Both the position numbers and the translations under genes were made by a program. This document shows, piece by piece, positions 52,966 through 64,000 of a DNA stretch of 64,000 nucleotides; positions within the stretch are counted from its first letter, which is position 1; each line of letters starts with the position of its first letter. The notes under the pieces are model-generated. The model saw only the letters and a list, made by a program, of their open reading frames with translations. It was not told the DNA's origin and ran no database searches. This stretch comes from Parastagonospora avenae f. sp. tritici 18332-5 (Eukaryota; Ascomycota; Dothideomycetes; Pleosporales; Phaeosphaeriaceae), in NCBI GenBank assembly GCA_022559985.1, contig JAFJTR010000116.1, positions 17,552-81,551 on the forward strand, in the 5' to 3' direction.

Positions 52966-54564
52966 CTAATAATCAAACCGATCCGGCAACACCAACGGCG
53001 CGACCAGACTCCACGTATAAATCCCATAGCATACCCACGCGCTAATGATCTTGGCCCAACTCGCCCAATAGGTTCGTCCCACAGGCACAAAGCTCTCCTG
53101 AACGTCCTTTTCGTCAAAGTTCGTCGTGAGGAGGGTGGCCACCCACGTGGTACTGAGGAAGAAGATGATGTGGAAGAGCGTGTAGTTGTACTGCGTAGCG
53201 TTGCGCTCGTCGTCGCGCGGATTCTTGACGGGGCCTTCGTCTTCGTCGTCTGAGTCGGAGTCGTCGAGGGCGGAGGCGGGGAGCGAGCCGGATTCGACGG
53301 CGGCGCGGAGGGCAGCTTGGCGCATGTCGCGGCGGGATTCGGGCTGTTGGGTTACGAGGCCATGCTCGTAGTCGTCGGTGCCGACTTGGTTGTAGCCGTT
53401 GCCGTGCGGGTTGCCTTGGGAGCCAAGTGCGAGACCGTATGTGGCCGCGCGGGTGGTGGTATAGGCGACGGTGACGAAGGTAACGATGGCGCCGATGATG
53501 ATGGTGGCTTTGCGGGTGCCGCGGGCGCGGATGAGGGGGTTACATTGGTGGTCGTCGGGCTCCATACCCACAGCGGAGAGGGTCAGGTATGTGCAGTAGA
53601 CGGCGACGATGGCGGACTGAGCGAGTCCAGCGCGGGGGTTGACGTTCTGGACTTCGGGGTGGATTGAGACGATTGACGAGACCAGGAGGAGAATCAAGTT
53701 GATCTAGACATGTTAGTATATTTGCATGTCTGCGAGCAGTCGACTTACAGTAATGGCTGCCTGGTTCATACCACATCCGCTCCGGGCAAAGAAGATGTAC
53801 ATGACAATGGTCATGGCGAACGAGGCCAGGTACATGGTCAGGGCAGATCCGACCAGCATGCCCGTCCACACCCTCGATTCGGTGACCTCAATCTTCTCCT
53901 GGCAGTATTCGGCCCAGTTGTGTGCTAGATCCACTAGCAAAATGAGACCAATGAGCAGAAACAGGCACGCGCCGATCATGGCAAAGTAGTTGCCCCATAC
54001 GATGAAGAATGTGTTCGGAATGAAGAAGGTCAGGACAATCATGCCAATCCAGCCGAGTATCTTTGGCGCCCAGAATCCGTTCTGGATGGGCGCGCGACCG
54101 TCCTTGGAAGACCGTACTCCGATGAGCATGAGCGCCATGAGGACATGGAAGAAGCCGAGGGCGAAGTTGATGCGCTGCACCGCAACATATCCGTAGCACT
54201 GCTCGCCGTGGCATTTGATGTCGACGTAGTCCAGAGTGAGGTGGGCCAGTTTCTTCATGGCCCAATCTGTGAGCATGATCCAGGATACGATCGAGTTGAT
54301 GAGGAGGATGAGCGCGTAGGCGATACGAGTGGCGATGCTTCACGTTGTCAGTGTGTGTACTTCATTACCAGATATTCCACACACCTGTTCCCGCACTTCC
54401 CTCCGCAAGAGCCCATAACGGCGCTGCATGTCGCAGCACCGCAGCAGGAGGCGGCAACGCTCCATACCTGTCGCCATCAGTATCGCGCAGTCACGTGCGT
54501 TCATCCTACATACCGTCCCCATGGCGGGCATAGCCAGAAAAGGCAGTGACAACAATGCGCCCAT
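52966..54564 (-). CDS. TMS1: Serinc/Tms1-family membrane protein
   Basis: Four exons: 54564-54514, 54467-54385, 54337-53749 and 53703-52966, with introns of 46, 47 and 45 bp, the last with a perfect TACTAAC; 486 residues. The N-terminus MGALLSLPFLAMPAMGTVWS, the cysteine cluster ASCCGAATCSAV, TRIAYALILLINSIVSW and the C-terminal FHIIFFLSTTWVATLLTTN are hallmarks of the family, with about ten membrane helices. An acidic cytosolic loop (DDSDSDDEDEGP) interrupts the C-terminal half, as in other fungi. Members sit in vacuolar, endosomal or plasma membranes. They were proposed to help incorporate serine into lipids, but that role is disputed and recent work favours lipid scrambling. It diverges from the MFS gene at 54942. 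Confidence 0.95.
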
Positions 54565-54941
54565 AATCGCGATGTCGTGTGTCGTGTGGTGGTGTTGAGG
54601 CGTGGGTTGTGCATGCGCATGACGTTCCCAGCACCTGCGCGCCTCGGCGGCTCTTCTCGCCAAGCCCGGCACTGTTATCTCCGATCAGACGCCGTGATCG
54701 TCCCAACTCCACCAGGATGCCCACCATGTGTCGTCCATGTGTCGCTTGAGCCTCTCCCTGTGACTGCTCGACGATAAGCTAGATAGACGTTCCTTTTTGC
54801 CCGCTGCCCTGCTTTGTTCCTCTCCTGCGCTCGCACTGCCCATCTACCTCCCGGAACCTCGTCCCGACATAGTTGCGACTTGCGCGAATTTATAGCTTCG
54901 ATACTCGATGATCTCGCAATTGCGATAACACAATATCCCTG

Positions 54942-56763
54942 ATGATCACCATGGTCGCCCAGGAGGAAGTCACCACCCACAAGAAGACGCGTATCATATC
55001 GGTCGTTGCTGCAACAACGATTGCGCTTGCTTGCGGGACGAATGTATGTCACTCCAGTGAAGAAGACGATAGTAAGCTCATGTTTGATAGTATGCCTACT
55101 CAGCATGGGCTCCTCAATTCGCCGACAAGCTTCAGCTATCTGCTACCCAAAGCAACATCATCGTACGGACACTCGAACCTCTGCCAACTTCCATCATCTC
55201 ACGTTCAGTAGGGCACGGCTGCGAATCTCGGCATGTATGCTTCGGGCATACCCATGGGCATCATAACGGACAAGAGAGGACCACGTCCTGCGGCAATTAT
55301 TGGCATGGTCACGCTGCTGGTCGGCTACTATCCCATCAAGCTCGGTAGGATGAAATACTTCCAACTGTGTTATGGCGCTGACTGTTGGTAGCATACGATG
55401 AGGGTCCGGGGGGCATGAGCGTGGGATTGATATCATTCTGCTCCTTCCTCAGCGGCGTTGGCAGTTGTTCGGCATTCCAAGCCTCACTTAAGACGGCAAC
55501 CCTCAACTGGCCGACACACCGTGGAACAGCCACAGCATGCCCGTTAGCTGCCTTTGGTCTCAGCGCTTTCTTCTACACTGTCATTGCTGGTTTCGCGTTT
55601 CCTGGCGACACTTCCGGACTGCTCATGTTGCTATCTCTTGCAACATCGCTTCTCGTCCTCGTTTCGATACCCTTTTTGATCGTCGTGGACCACCAGAAAG
55701 GGGCCGGCTATGCCGCCCTACCCTCCAGCGAGCATGGTCGACGAAACTCAAACCTGCTCCACCGAGCAAAGTCGCATGGTACTCGGTACAAGGCATCTGC
55801 TGTACCAGAACCTGAGAATAGTAAGCTCTATCTTGTTATTGCACATACCCCTTCCCCCGTCACCTGCCAACCACATCCGCAGACGAAGACGACCCGAGCG
55901 GTCCCTCCACTGAAACATCATCCCTACTATCAGTCCCTGGAGACATTGTCGATGAAGACGATGCGGCAAGTAAGAAGTCGGCTCACTCACACTATATAGA
56001 TGTCACAGGACTAGCGTTGCTTTACAAGCCAGACTTTTGGCAGCTTTGGGTTTTGCTGGGCTTGCTCACTGGTGTGGGACTAATGACGATCAAGTGAGTG
56101 AATACGGAGGCGTTCCGCATGCAACTTACTAACCCTGGCAGTAACATTGGCCACGATGTCCAAGCACTCTGGAGCCACTGGGACCCATCCGTCGGCAAGA
56201 AATTTGTCGCAGATCGCCAGCTATGGCACGTCTCGATATTGTCTGTCTGTTCCTTTCTCGGACGCCTCTCATCTGGCATCGGCTCCGACTTCATCGTCAA
56301 GCGCCTCCACCACTCTCGCTTTTGGTGCGCCGCCATCTCAGCTACCATATTCTCCTTCGCTCAATTCTGCGCTATCCGCATCGAAGACCCAAACTTCCTT
56401 TGGGCTGTGTCAGGACTTACTGGTCTTGCATATGGCGTGCTGTTTGGCGTTTTCCCTGCTCTTGTGGTGGATGCATTTGGTGCGGATGGCTTCGCTGTGA
56501 ACTGGGGCTTCATGACCATCGCGCCGGTTGTTAGTGGCAACATCTACAACCTCTTCTACGGCGCGGCTTACGATTCCAACTCAATCATCGAGCCAGATGG
56601 CCAGCGCGGATGCGAATTGGGCCTGAAGTGCTACCGCACCGCATACTACGTTACGCTGGTCTCTAGTATCTTAGGTATCTTCGCGTGTTTTTGGGGTATC
56701 TATACAGAACACAGGAGGAAGGAACGAGTATTGGAAGAACACGAAACTCACCGCGATGCATAG
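54942..56763 (+). CDS. Mch1-like major facilitator transporter
   Basis: Six exons: 54942-55043, 55091-55162, 55212-55344, 55392-55820, 55883-56093 and 56142-56763; 522 residues; all phases agree. It encodes RIISVVAATTIALACGTNYA, YSAWAPQFADKLQLSATQSN, GTAANLGMYASGIPMGIITD, HRGTATACPLAAFGLSAFF and SFLGRLSSGIGSDFI, the pattern of the fungal Mch1 (monocarboxylate-transporter-homologue) group with about 12 membrane helices. The large central loop is acidic. A vacuolar or plasma-membrane location is likely; yeast Mch proteins do not transport monocarboxylates, so the substrate is open. A second ATG at 54951 has a better context (ACCATGG). The start is 377 bp from that of the divergent TMS1 gene. 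Confidence 0.88.
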
Positions 56764-56862
56764 TCCGTCTGGCCTCAGCAGTCACATGTAGATTCCCTAC
56801 AAATAGCCTGGTAGCCTGATCACGTCGCCTTGGCCTGTGAAGCACCCCCATTTCAAATTCCC

Positions 56863-57423
56863 TCAACCCTCAACCCCCTCCATCTCTGCCAACAACCTCT
56901 CCAGTCCCTCAATCCCGCTCCTGACCCGCTCTTCAAAATCCTCACTCAGCCCATCTTCGCGCTCCCGCCATTCTTGCTCTACCCCTTCGAATTCTAGCGC
57001 GGCTGCGGAGAGCAGGCGGGACCAGTGCTCGGAGCGCTCTAGGGGGTGTTAGATTGGGGGATGGGGATGGAAATGGCAGGGGAGGGGAAGGGAAGGCGGA
57101 GGCGAGCTGGGGAGAGAGAGGAGTGTGTAGGACACGAGAAGGCAAATGGATAGCTCGAAGGGCGATAGCTTCAGTTTAAGTATGTAGATGATCGTGTTGA
57201 GGGTTGTTGCGAGTGCGTAGGAGACATTGAGGACGGGCTTACCATATGGAGGTCCGTGAATGACGTTCCGATAACGGTTGTGTTGCAAATGATGATGCAC
57301 GATTGTGCGTTTTTGGTCGGCGCGCAGGTTGAGGGCGAAGTATGTGCGCAGGAGGGGGAGGAGATGGTCGTGGGTCTGCGAGACTTTGGTGGGGATTGGT
57401 TGGGAGGGTGCGATTGCCGTCAT
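56863..57423 (-). CDS. Small hypothetical protein, two exons
   Basis: An exon from the ATG at 57423 (MTAIAPSQPIPTKVSQTHDH) reads LLRTYFALNLRADQKRTIVH to HGPPY and a GTAAGC donor at 57242. A second exon from 57038 (acceptor CCCCCTAG) continues in phase with RSEHWSRLLSAAALEFEGVE, EQEWREREDG and an acidic helix, ending in TGA at 56865-56863; 118 residues. The tail is clearly protein-like. The 204-bp intron is long for this window, so a short middle exon may be missing. No family was recognised. It is convergent with the MFS gene, whose stop lies about 100 bp away. Confidence 0.42.
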
Positions 57424-57659
57424 TATCGGAGTCGAGGTATACAGATAGTACACTTGTAGGTCGTTTTCGATGTTTGACTTGTTTGCGATGTCTGGGGTCG
57501 TGTGTGGAGAGTACATAGATATACCAACGTCCACCTGATGTTGGTGAATTCACCCGGTCACGCCACTTAGTCACGCCACGTCAGCTGCGTGCTACATCAC
57601 TACCAATTTACGTCGCATACACGAGAGTGAGCATTACCAGAATATACAAAGTATAGTCG

Positions 57660-57979
57660 CTACTCCGCGCCCAGCACTACTGCGCTCTCACCACTTACCC
57701 ACTTCGTGCCGTCTTCAAGCTCACTAATGAGATATCTCACTCTCACCAATAGCACCGCGCCATCCATCCACCCGCCCAGAGACCTCGCATAATCAATCTT
57801 CACATTGTGTTCTTGGGCTACAGCATGTGTCAGCCGCGCGATGTCGTGTTCGATGTCTTCATAGGTCGTGTTGAATTCGGCGGCTAGGGCTTGGGATTGG
57901 GATATCAGGGTGCGGATGTGCGGGAGAGTTAAGCGTACGAGGGCGTGGTAGTGGTGGAAGGTGTTTAAGAGGGTGGGTG
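57660..57979 (-). CDS. Unassigned coding exon, 3' end of a minus-strand gene
   Basis: After an acceptor-like CGACACAG at 57987-57980 an open frame of 105 codons reads TLLNTFHHYHALVRLTLPHI, SQSQALAAEFNTTYEDIEHD, ARLTHAVAQEHNVKIDYARS and GWMDGAVLLVRVRYLISELE, ending at TAG 57662-57660. Helical, balanced composition and lack of a nearby ATG point to an internal or terminal exon. I could not place the upstream exon: no GT with matching phase lies close by. The family is unknown. Confidence 0.38.
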
Positions 57980-58374
57980 CTGTGTCGGGAGGAGTTTGAG
58001 GGAAGGTTGAGGGAGTTGGGGGTGAGGTTGGGGATGATATTTAGGGTGGTGGGAAGGGTGAAAGATAAGATAGGAGGGTAAAGGGTGAGATTGGAGGTCG
58101 AGATATAGGTGTAGGGCTGGGTGCTTTGTGAAATGCTTTTTGTTGGCGTGGAGTAATGATGTAGGGGGATGGGGTTGCGGACAACACTGTAATATGTTAT
58201 CAGGGGCGACTAGCGATGTTCGTTGGTGCCGTGGGGTTACTAGTCGTGTTGGCGGTTGTCACGAGAGGTGATCTGGTTGAAAGCGAGATTTGTGAAAGTG
58301 CCTACAGTGCTGTTCGTAAACCTTTGAATCTTGAGTTAGTGGATTTGAGGGTGATGTGGATTAAGGCAGTGCGC

Positions 58375-59010
58375 AATGGTTCATTGATGCCGAAGTCATT
58401 AATTCCAAGCGCAACAAAATCAAGTCTCGGAATGTGCCTACGTAGACTAGTGTTAGGCAGCAGTGAATGAGGTATGCACATTTGCTACAAACATGTAATT
58501 TTTGACACTTTACCAATATCACCCTCCTCTTTCACGTCAACATAATCGCTCCTGTGTCCATCGAGCTTATTGTTAGCATGAGCCTTGCGTAATAATACCA
58601 CATCGTGTAGGACCAACATTCGTTTCTGGAACTTATCGCCCTTCTTACTTTTGTACTCAAGTAAGGCTGACAATGGTGTTGGAGATGACCGAGCAGCGAC
58701 AAAAAAGGTCAGAAAATACGGGGGTATAGCGGCGATTGACCGGACAGGGTTGGCATGCACGAAATACTACGGATGGGCAAAGATAAGACCTGTGAAGGGT
58801 TTTGTGGGCCTTGTGATGTGTTTCCGGCTCCGCCCTGCCAGTGAAACAGACTACCCATTTGCCGCAGAAGAACCTAACGCGATGGCGATGTCAGTGGGGC
58901 CGCGTTCTCGATCATTGTGGACATTGCGCATGAATTCTCTAGCAACAGAGTCCACCTCCGTACACTTGGTGCCAAATTCCCAGGACCCTCTATGACACGT
59001 TCTTGAACCC
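58375..59010 (-). CDS. Fragmentary minus-strand coding sequence
   Basis: Two stretches look coding. Near 59010-58855 a frame reads GSWEFGTKCTEVDSVAREF, MRNVHNDRERGPTDIAIALG and a stop. Near 58680-58525 another reads SALLEYKSKKGDKFQKRML, VLHDVVLLRKAHANNKLDGH, then SDYVDVKEEGDI. A GTAAAG..CCTAACACTAG intron joins the latter in phase to VYVGTFRDLILLRLELMTSA and SMNHCALP-stop (around 58375). How the two halves connect is unresolved; several acceptors around 58750-58800 are possible. It may be one three-exon gene or a decaying one. No family recognised. Confidence 0.32.
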
Positions 59011-60671
59011 TGGCGCTGCGACTAACATTAATCCTCCTCGCGAGATGTTGTGGATACTGCCTGCAATAAGACACACGTCATATATGGACCTGACTTCTGC
59101 ATCATGCGGTATCCTTTATGCATGTGCAAGACGATCAGTAGGATTGTTTGTGTATCATGCCGGCACACTCACATTTCGAATTGAACATTTGAAAAGTGAG
59201 CAGGTCTTCTTCTGAGTTCCAGGCTCTTAGGTATCGAAGACTCTCGCGCAAGATAACAAGTCATGGGGCAAAATCAACGTCGTGGCTGCTGAGTCGACTC
59301 CCGAGGCCCCTGCCATCAAATCGGACCGATGTCGAATATTGATCAGATACCCTGTTCACAGCCCGCAAAATAACCTTTCGGAGCACGTCCCCACGCGGGA
59401 TATGGCGCAATTTTAGATTCTGAATCCCAAGATACATGCCGTTTAGCCTCGTTATTTCACGAGCTTACTTAGGTACTTATGGTGTGGTACAGATAAAGAC
59501 TCGATATGTTCATCCTCTTCACAAACAGGCGGCCGGCACCAGAGCCTCTAGCTGAAGTCTCCTATCCCCATACGCACAAGTGGCAAGTGCTGCAGCGCTG
59601 CTTTAATGATCGACTGCCCACCTGTCGTGAACTGGGCCTTTCGAAGTTGTGGACATGACGATGCCCAGTCGGTGGATACACACTTCCGAACAATCTTATC
59701 AATCAAAGTTACGACTCACGACACCTAGCCAGAACAACAGTCGCAGCAGATGTGCATTCTAAGAGTGGTCGCGGATCTCCGCACGCAGCTCGATAAGAAT
59801 TTTGATTGGCTACCCACCTCGGAGAAGGACGATGTGGCAGCCGTTAGGCCCACATATAACGGTTATAGTTATACTCCGAACATTCACGCACTTCGCGACT
59901 CACGTTTTTGCCTGAAGGCAAAAAGGTATTTCGGTAAGTGGAGAACCACGCTTCCGATCTGCACAAGTTGCTGCGAATTCAGCACCAACACCGTTCCTGC
60001 GCATAGCGACCTGCGCGAACTCTCTCCATAGCACCAAACTTCCTCAAGGTAAGCTCTCCGAAACTCTATCGCACTGTAACTTCTCTCAACTCCATGCGTT
60101 TTGCACGCGCATGTCCCTTCGGCTAACGTGAATCACAGGAAAAGTGCAGTGGTAACAGAAATAGCTACCTAAAGTAAGTAATAGGGGCTTCGAGCTCAAA
60201 CTCAGGTACCACGTACTGAATCCCGGGCGGCAGCGCAAGCTTAGGAGAACATTTTGTTCTGCAGGAAAGTCTGCTGTTAGCAACTGGCAATGAATTTCTA
60301 CCTCTGTGTATGACGCTCGTGCCGGATTTAAAACTCGGGATCGCAGTGATCGCCATAATCCCAAACACGGCTCGGTACCTACACTGGCGTTCGCCAATCA
60401 GGCAGGTTACCCGGCCGTGAAGAACTCGCGTGCCCCTGCAGTGTGAACTCCTGCTGCATAATGTTGCCCAACTCGCAAGCACCAAGTTAAAACAATTACT
60501 CGCTTGCGAGTCAAGTCTTCTTGTCGCGGCTGAAAGTAAGCGGCTCAAGAAAGATGATAGGTGTGTGATTAAGTATAAGGTGCCCAAGGTTACCATTCTT
60601 TTTCTGTCTCCCGTTTGAGTGAAGTGCTTGCTATCACCCGCAGCGTGACAGGATGCTCGTTTAACAACATC
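59011..60671. other. Intergenic, no gene seen
   Basis: Open stretches such as 59750-60031 (plus) and 60165-60596 (minus) have no motif, and their composition is not convincing. The last 100 bp before 60672 form the receptor gene's leader. Confidence 0.45.
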
Positions 60672-62095
60672 ATGGACCCGAATGCCGTGAACAATATCCC
60701 ACCCTCGGTCCTAGCCGATCTGGCACGAGAGGACCAGGGACCTAAGACAATCGGACTGGTCGCAACGTTTCTGGCTCTGGCATTCATCGCCGTGTGTCTT
60801 CGTTTTGTTGCGCGCATTCGTCTTGGCATTCCTATTGGCTGGGAAGACTATTTCATCTTAGTATCTATGGTGAGTTTACATGACACTGCGCGGTCGAGTC
60901 GGGACATTTGGCTGATCACAACGCCTCAGATATGCTCGATCCTCGCCTCAGTATGCCAGATAATGCAAGTCCACCATGGCTTCGGCAAACATCAAGTCTT
61001 TGTTGACTTACCATCTACCATCATAGCTCTCAAAGTGCGATAACTCCTGGATTACCTTGTATTGTGTTAACGTTTTATTTCAGTACCTTTATTTCGGTAT
61101 CCTGTGCTTCGGCATTAGCTTTACCTTTATCAAGATCTCCATCCTGACCCAGTACGAGCGCATCTTCTCGATCCAAGCAACGCGCATCCCCATCTATGTC
61201 GTCATGGCTATAAGCGTAGCGGGCGGCATCGCAGCTCTTTTCACGTTCATGTTCGCCTGCGTGCCAGTTGATGCTTTCTGGAATGTCTTAAAGCAACCAG
61301 AGGCCAGATGTATAGACTTAGAGAAGTAAATCATGTGCCAGGCACTTCGACGAGAATGTGCTGATCCTTCATCAGAGCCGAATATGGCCTCGGTACCTTG
61401 AACACAGTCACGGACCTCATGATCGCCGTCCTTCCTGTACGAGCGATATTGCGCCTTCACATCGTGCGCAGCCAGAAAATTGCCCTAATCATGATCCTCT
61501 CTCTTGGATGGTTGTAAGTCAATCACCCTCCCGATTTCTCTCCAGATCCACCATCCCAAAAAAGCTCTCGCTCACTGCCCCAAACAGCGTCTCCATCGTC
61601 TCCGTCTTCCGAATCACCTCCCTCGCCGAACTCGCGCACAACCCCAACGACCAATCTTTCTATTCCGCAGCACCAATCTACTGGGCATCTATCGAGATGA
61701 ATCTCGCAATGGTATGCGCATGCGCACCAAGTTTGAAACCGCTTATCGCGCGGATCGTACCAGGCTTTGCGTCCAGAGATATGACAGGCGAAAGTGGTCA
61801 GCGCTCAAGAACGAGGGGATCGAGACTTAGCAGTGTTGGGAGGAGTTTCCAAAAATTGAGTGGCAGAGACGGAAGCAAAGGTGGAAGTAATTCATCGCGA
61901 GTTACCGGGGATACGCAAGAGCCGGGAACGGAGATGAATGTTGTCACCGCCTTGTCGCCTACGCAACGGGGCGAGGAGGAACATATTGGTACAGGCCGGA
62001 TCATCATCACGAATGAGATCGATCAGCGTTCGGATCGGCGAATGAGTGACGGTTCGAGTAGAAGGATCCTGCCGGGGCAATCGGAGACGGTTTAA
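60672..62095 (+). CDS. Rhodopsin-domain (Pth11-like) seven-helix membrane protein
   Basis: Five exons: 60672-60869, 60930-61034, 61084-61325, 61376-61513 and 61588-62095; introns of 60, 49, 50 and 74 bp; 396 residues with consistent phases. It encodes seven membrane helices in the order of the fungal rhodopsin-domain family: GLVATFLALAFIAVCLRFVA, GWEDYFILVSM, HHGFGKH, YLYFGILCFGISFTFIKISI with LTQYERIF, VVMAISVAGGIAALFTFMFA with CVPVDAFW and ARCID, then GTLNTVTDLMIAVLPVRAI, and finally SVFRITSLAEL and APIYWASIEMNLAMVCACAP. The last 110 residues are a Ser/Arg/Gly-rich cytosolic tail. Related proteins such as Pth11 act in surface sensing and signalling; ligand and coupling are unknown here. Confidence 0.9.
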
Positions 62096-63702
62096 TGGAA
62101 ACGAGGAATAATGATTATAAAGTTTATTGTTAATGCATGTGGAGTGGTAGTAGTCAACGGACAAGAGAATGTGTTGTCAGGAGCAACCAACGTTGTACTT
62201 TGTACTGGTGTATGCTCTTCCTCGTACTAATGTCATTGTTCCATGCCCAAATATACATTCACCGCTGTTAGTTTTAGAGCTGATCTGGCTTTATTGATGA
62301 AGAGTAAAGAAGGTGTCAAGGTTCATGTCATAGCTCTTTGGAGGTTGTGATTCGGAACAGTTTCGGAGAGAGGATATTCAGAACACTGTCTTCCTTCAGA
62401 TGAACGAATCTTCAATAAGTCTGCGCACAGTCGAAGTACCCCTGTTTTACTTCGATATCAGAGCCTCTTACATTCATCACGAACTTTTTCCGGCCCTAGA
62501 GTACCGCTATCCAGAGCTTTGCCGTTTCTTTTTCATGGTAAAATCGTGAGCTCAACGTGTTACAACGGACTACACGAGCAAGATTCTGCTGGGGGCGCCG
62601 CGAATTAAACTTTTTGAGCTTGGCATCTTCCACTCAACTTAGTGAACCAGCCTTTTTGATACCAGGACGATATGTGCGGTGCACTGACGTGTGTTTTTGA
62701 GATTGATCTCTTTGAGAAGGATCTAGCAGCTCCACCCCCTCTGTAGCTATCATACCATTAATCAATCTATGCTCTGACAATATGTCACAATGGAAACCAC
62801 GTATTTTGAACCGCTCGCGAGACTGAGTCTGTGCCACTAGCCTGTCCAGAGGGATCAGTGCCTCGCATTTGGGCACCCAAAAAGTTCGAACAATCGTAAG
62901 TCCTACCAAGATTCTTGGACCCCTGTGACCACCGCAGCTCTCGAAATGGCAAAGACTCATTGGAGAAGTCCGTGTGAGATCGTTGCCTATCCTTAACTCT
63001 TTCCTTATCTTTACATGAGGATGTAAGGCCTCGGAAGATGAATGCTATAGGAACGTGTCCGCTGGGACCCTAATTCACAATCTCTTCTCACAATAATTGC
63101 TCCTGGATGGGATCCACGAGCATGAGTTCCCCTTCTACAATATCTTCGACTATTCTTACCCTTTCCGTACCTATTTGTCTCAAACCAAACCAAGTTCTAC
63201 GTCGATCCTCCTCTGTTACAAATCAGCACATCTACCAGTATTCTTTTCATGGTCCCTTTTGTCGGTCCAGGGGAGATCATGATTGGTTCATATGAGATTT
63301 TAGCTCCGAGGCCGCCTCCGGCCTCCCACAGTCAATATCTTTTTCGACCCGCCTAGACTGTGTGAACCTGTCGATTGCTTGACTTTGTCTCCAAATAACC
63401 GCAATTTACGGTATTCTCGGTAAGAATGTCGTAAAGGGGTGTCCAAATAAGTAACCTGTTAGACTCGTTTATTAGTCAATTTACATATTCCAGCGCTGAC
63501 TATGGTTTACCCAGGAGACCATGGACAAAGAGAAAATCGAGACCGACGATGGTAGTCGAAGAGAAAAAAAGAAACCTAGCCTCTGGCGAACGTGTCGAAA
63601 TCGAAGGCCCTGTCCCAGCAACACCCACAGGACACGTGAAAGCCAAAAAATGAATTGACTGTCCGTACATAGCAATCCTCATTATCACGTGAGCTGCTGA
63701 TA

Positions 63703-63722
63703 CACAGGCCTGCAGGCCTGTG
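63703..63722. repeat. Perfect 20-bp palindrome
   Basis: CACAGGCCTGCAGGCCTGTG is its own reverse complement. Another hairpin (GAGGCCG / CGGCCTC arms, CCTC loop) lies 380 bp upstream at 63309-63326. Confidence 0.7.
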
Positions 63723-63917
63723 CGCAGCCGAATTGTATATGAACGCGTTCGTACGATAGATAGAACATCGTCAATCTGCAACAATATACACTCGTAACTT
63801 GATCAACCCCATCGTACAATATTGTACACTGTTGAATGGGCTCCCTGCTAGCTAGCAAATGCTATCAGCACTTACGCGCGAGGCAGAAAGGTTTGCACGG
63901 TGTAGACATCGCACGAA

Positions 63918-63949
<32 letters not shown>
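63918..63949. repeat. G homopolymer, 32 bases
   Basis: An uninterrupted run of G close to the window end, followed by TAATGTGTGTG. The length is doubtful because such runs are error-prone in sequencing and assembly. Confidence 0.8.
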
Positions 63950-63950
<1 letters not shown>

Positions 63951-64000
63951 AATGTGTGTGTATTCTTTTGTTTTTTAAAGGGGGCGGGGAGAAAGAAATT

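Larger units (their letters stand above)
62096..64000. other. Window end without a supportable gene
   Basis: Short open stretches are present on both strands but none has recognisable features. The interval holds two perfect palindromes (63309-63326 and 63703-63722) and a 32-base G run (63918-63949). Confidence 0.5.

Noticed and set aside
58310..58450. GINDFG motif on the minus strand suggesting an SGNH hydrolase
   Set aside because: It is in a frame different from the better splice-consistent frame (VYVGTFRDL..) through the same bases; no GDSL block or catalytic Asp-x-x-His was found around it.
1..64000. CRISPR array, rRNA, secondary-metabolite cluster, intact transposase or reverse transcriptase
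   Set aside because: None seen: no regularly spaced repeats, no conserved rRNA blocks, no PKS/NRPS motifs, no RT or DDE motifs in any frame I read.

Overview
The window is nuclear DNA of a filamentous ascomycete (Pezizomycotina). The evidence is the gene content (a FlbD-type Myb regulator, an AA13 starch monooxygenase, Mtc6, Rrg7, Med21, Tms1, a fungal rhodopsin-domain receptor) and the introns. Almost all introns I could place are 45-75 bp, have GT..AG ends and often carry a CTAAC/TACTAAC-like branch site near the 3' end. A dothideomycete is my best guess, but that is an inference. I assigned exons by eye from splice signals, reading phase and family knowledge; no transcript data were available.

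Layout. 0-7 kb is an accessory, partly decayed region. It holds two tandem minus-strand units, each made of a C2H2-type zinc-finger gene and a downstream module with the motif WSD(D/E)SIT(K/R)LADLW. The first module is broken by a 165-bp element that looks like a solo LTR with a 5-bp target duplication. Small plus-strand genes lie between the units, including an alkyltransferase-like DNA-repair protein. 7-17.5 kb has no gene I can support and leads into flbD (17.5-18.7 kb). Mtc6 lies at 22.3-24.2 kb, followed by two small unknown genes. 26-30 kb is a head-to-head starch pair: a secreted GH13 alpha-amylase with CBM20 (minus) and an AA13 lytic monooxygenase with CBM20 (plus). A secreted M14 carboxypeptidase follows at 31.5-32.9 kb.

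33-50 kb is a second accessory block. It contains three divergent paralogues of an unnamed gene family (33.5, 38.1 and 43.9 kb), a small secreted cysteine-rich protein (36 kb, minus), unknown small genes, and three interrupted genes (40.2, 46.5 and 49 kb). A short-chain dehydrogenase lies at 47.6-48.6 kb. 50.5-56.8 kb is a compact housekeeping block: MED21 and RRG7 diverge, TMS1 and an Mch1-like MFS transporter diverge. 56.9-59 kb holds fragmentary minus-strand coding sequence. A rhodopsin-domain membrane receptor lies at 60.7-62.1 kb. The last 1.9 kb has no gene I can support and ends near a 32-base G run.

The strongest candidates for undescribed biology are the three-member family with its roughly 180-residue two-block core, the zinc-finger/WSD duplicated unit, and the cysteine-rich gene whose spliced and unspliced forms both read open. 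No established system (CRISPR, secondary-metabolite cluster, intact transposon) is visible.
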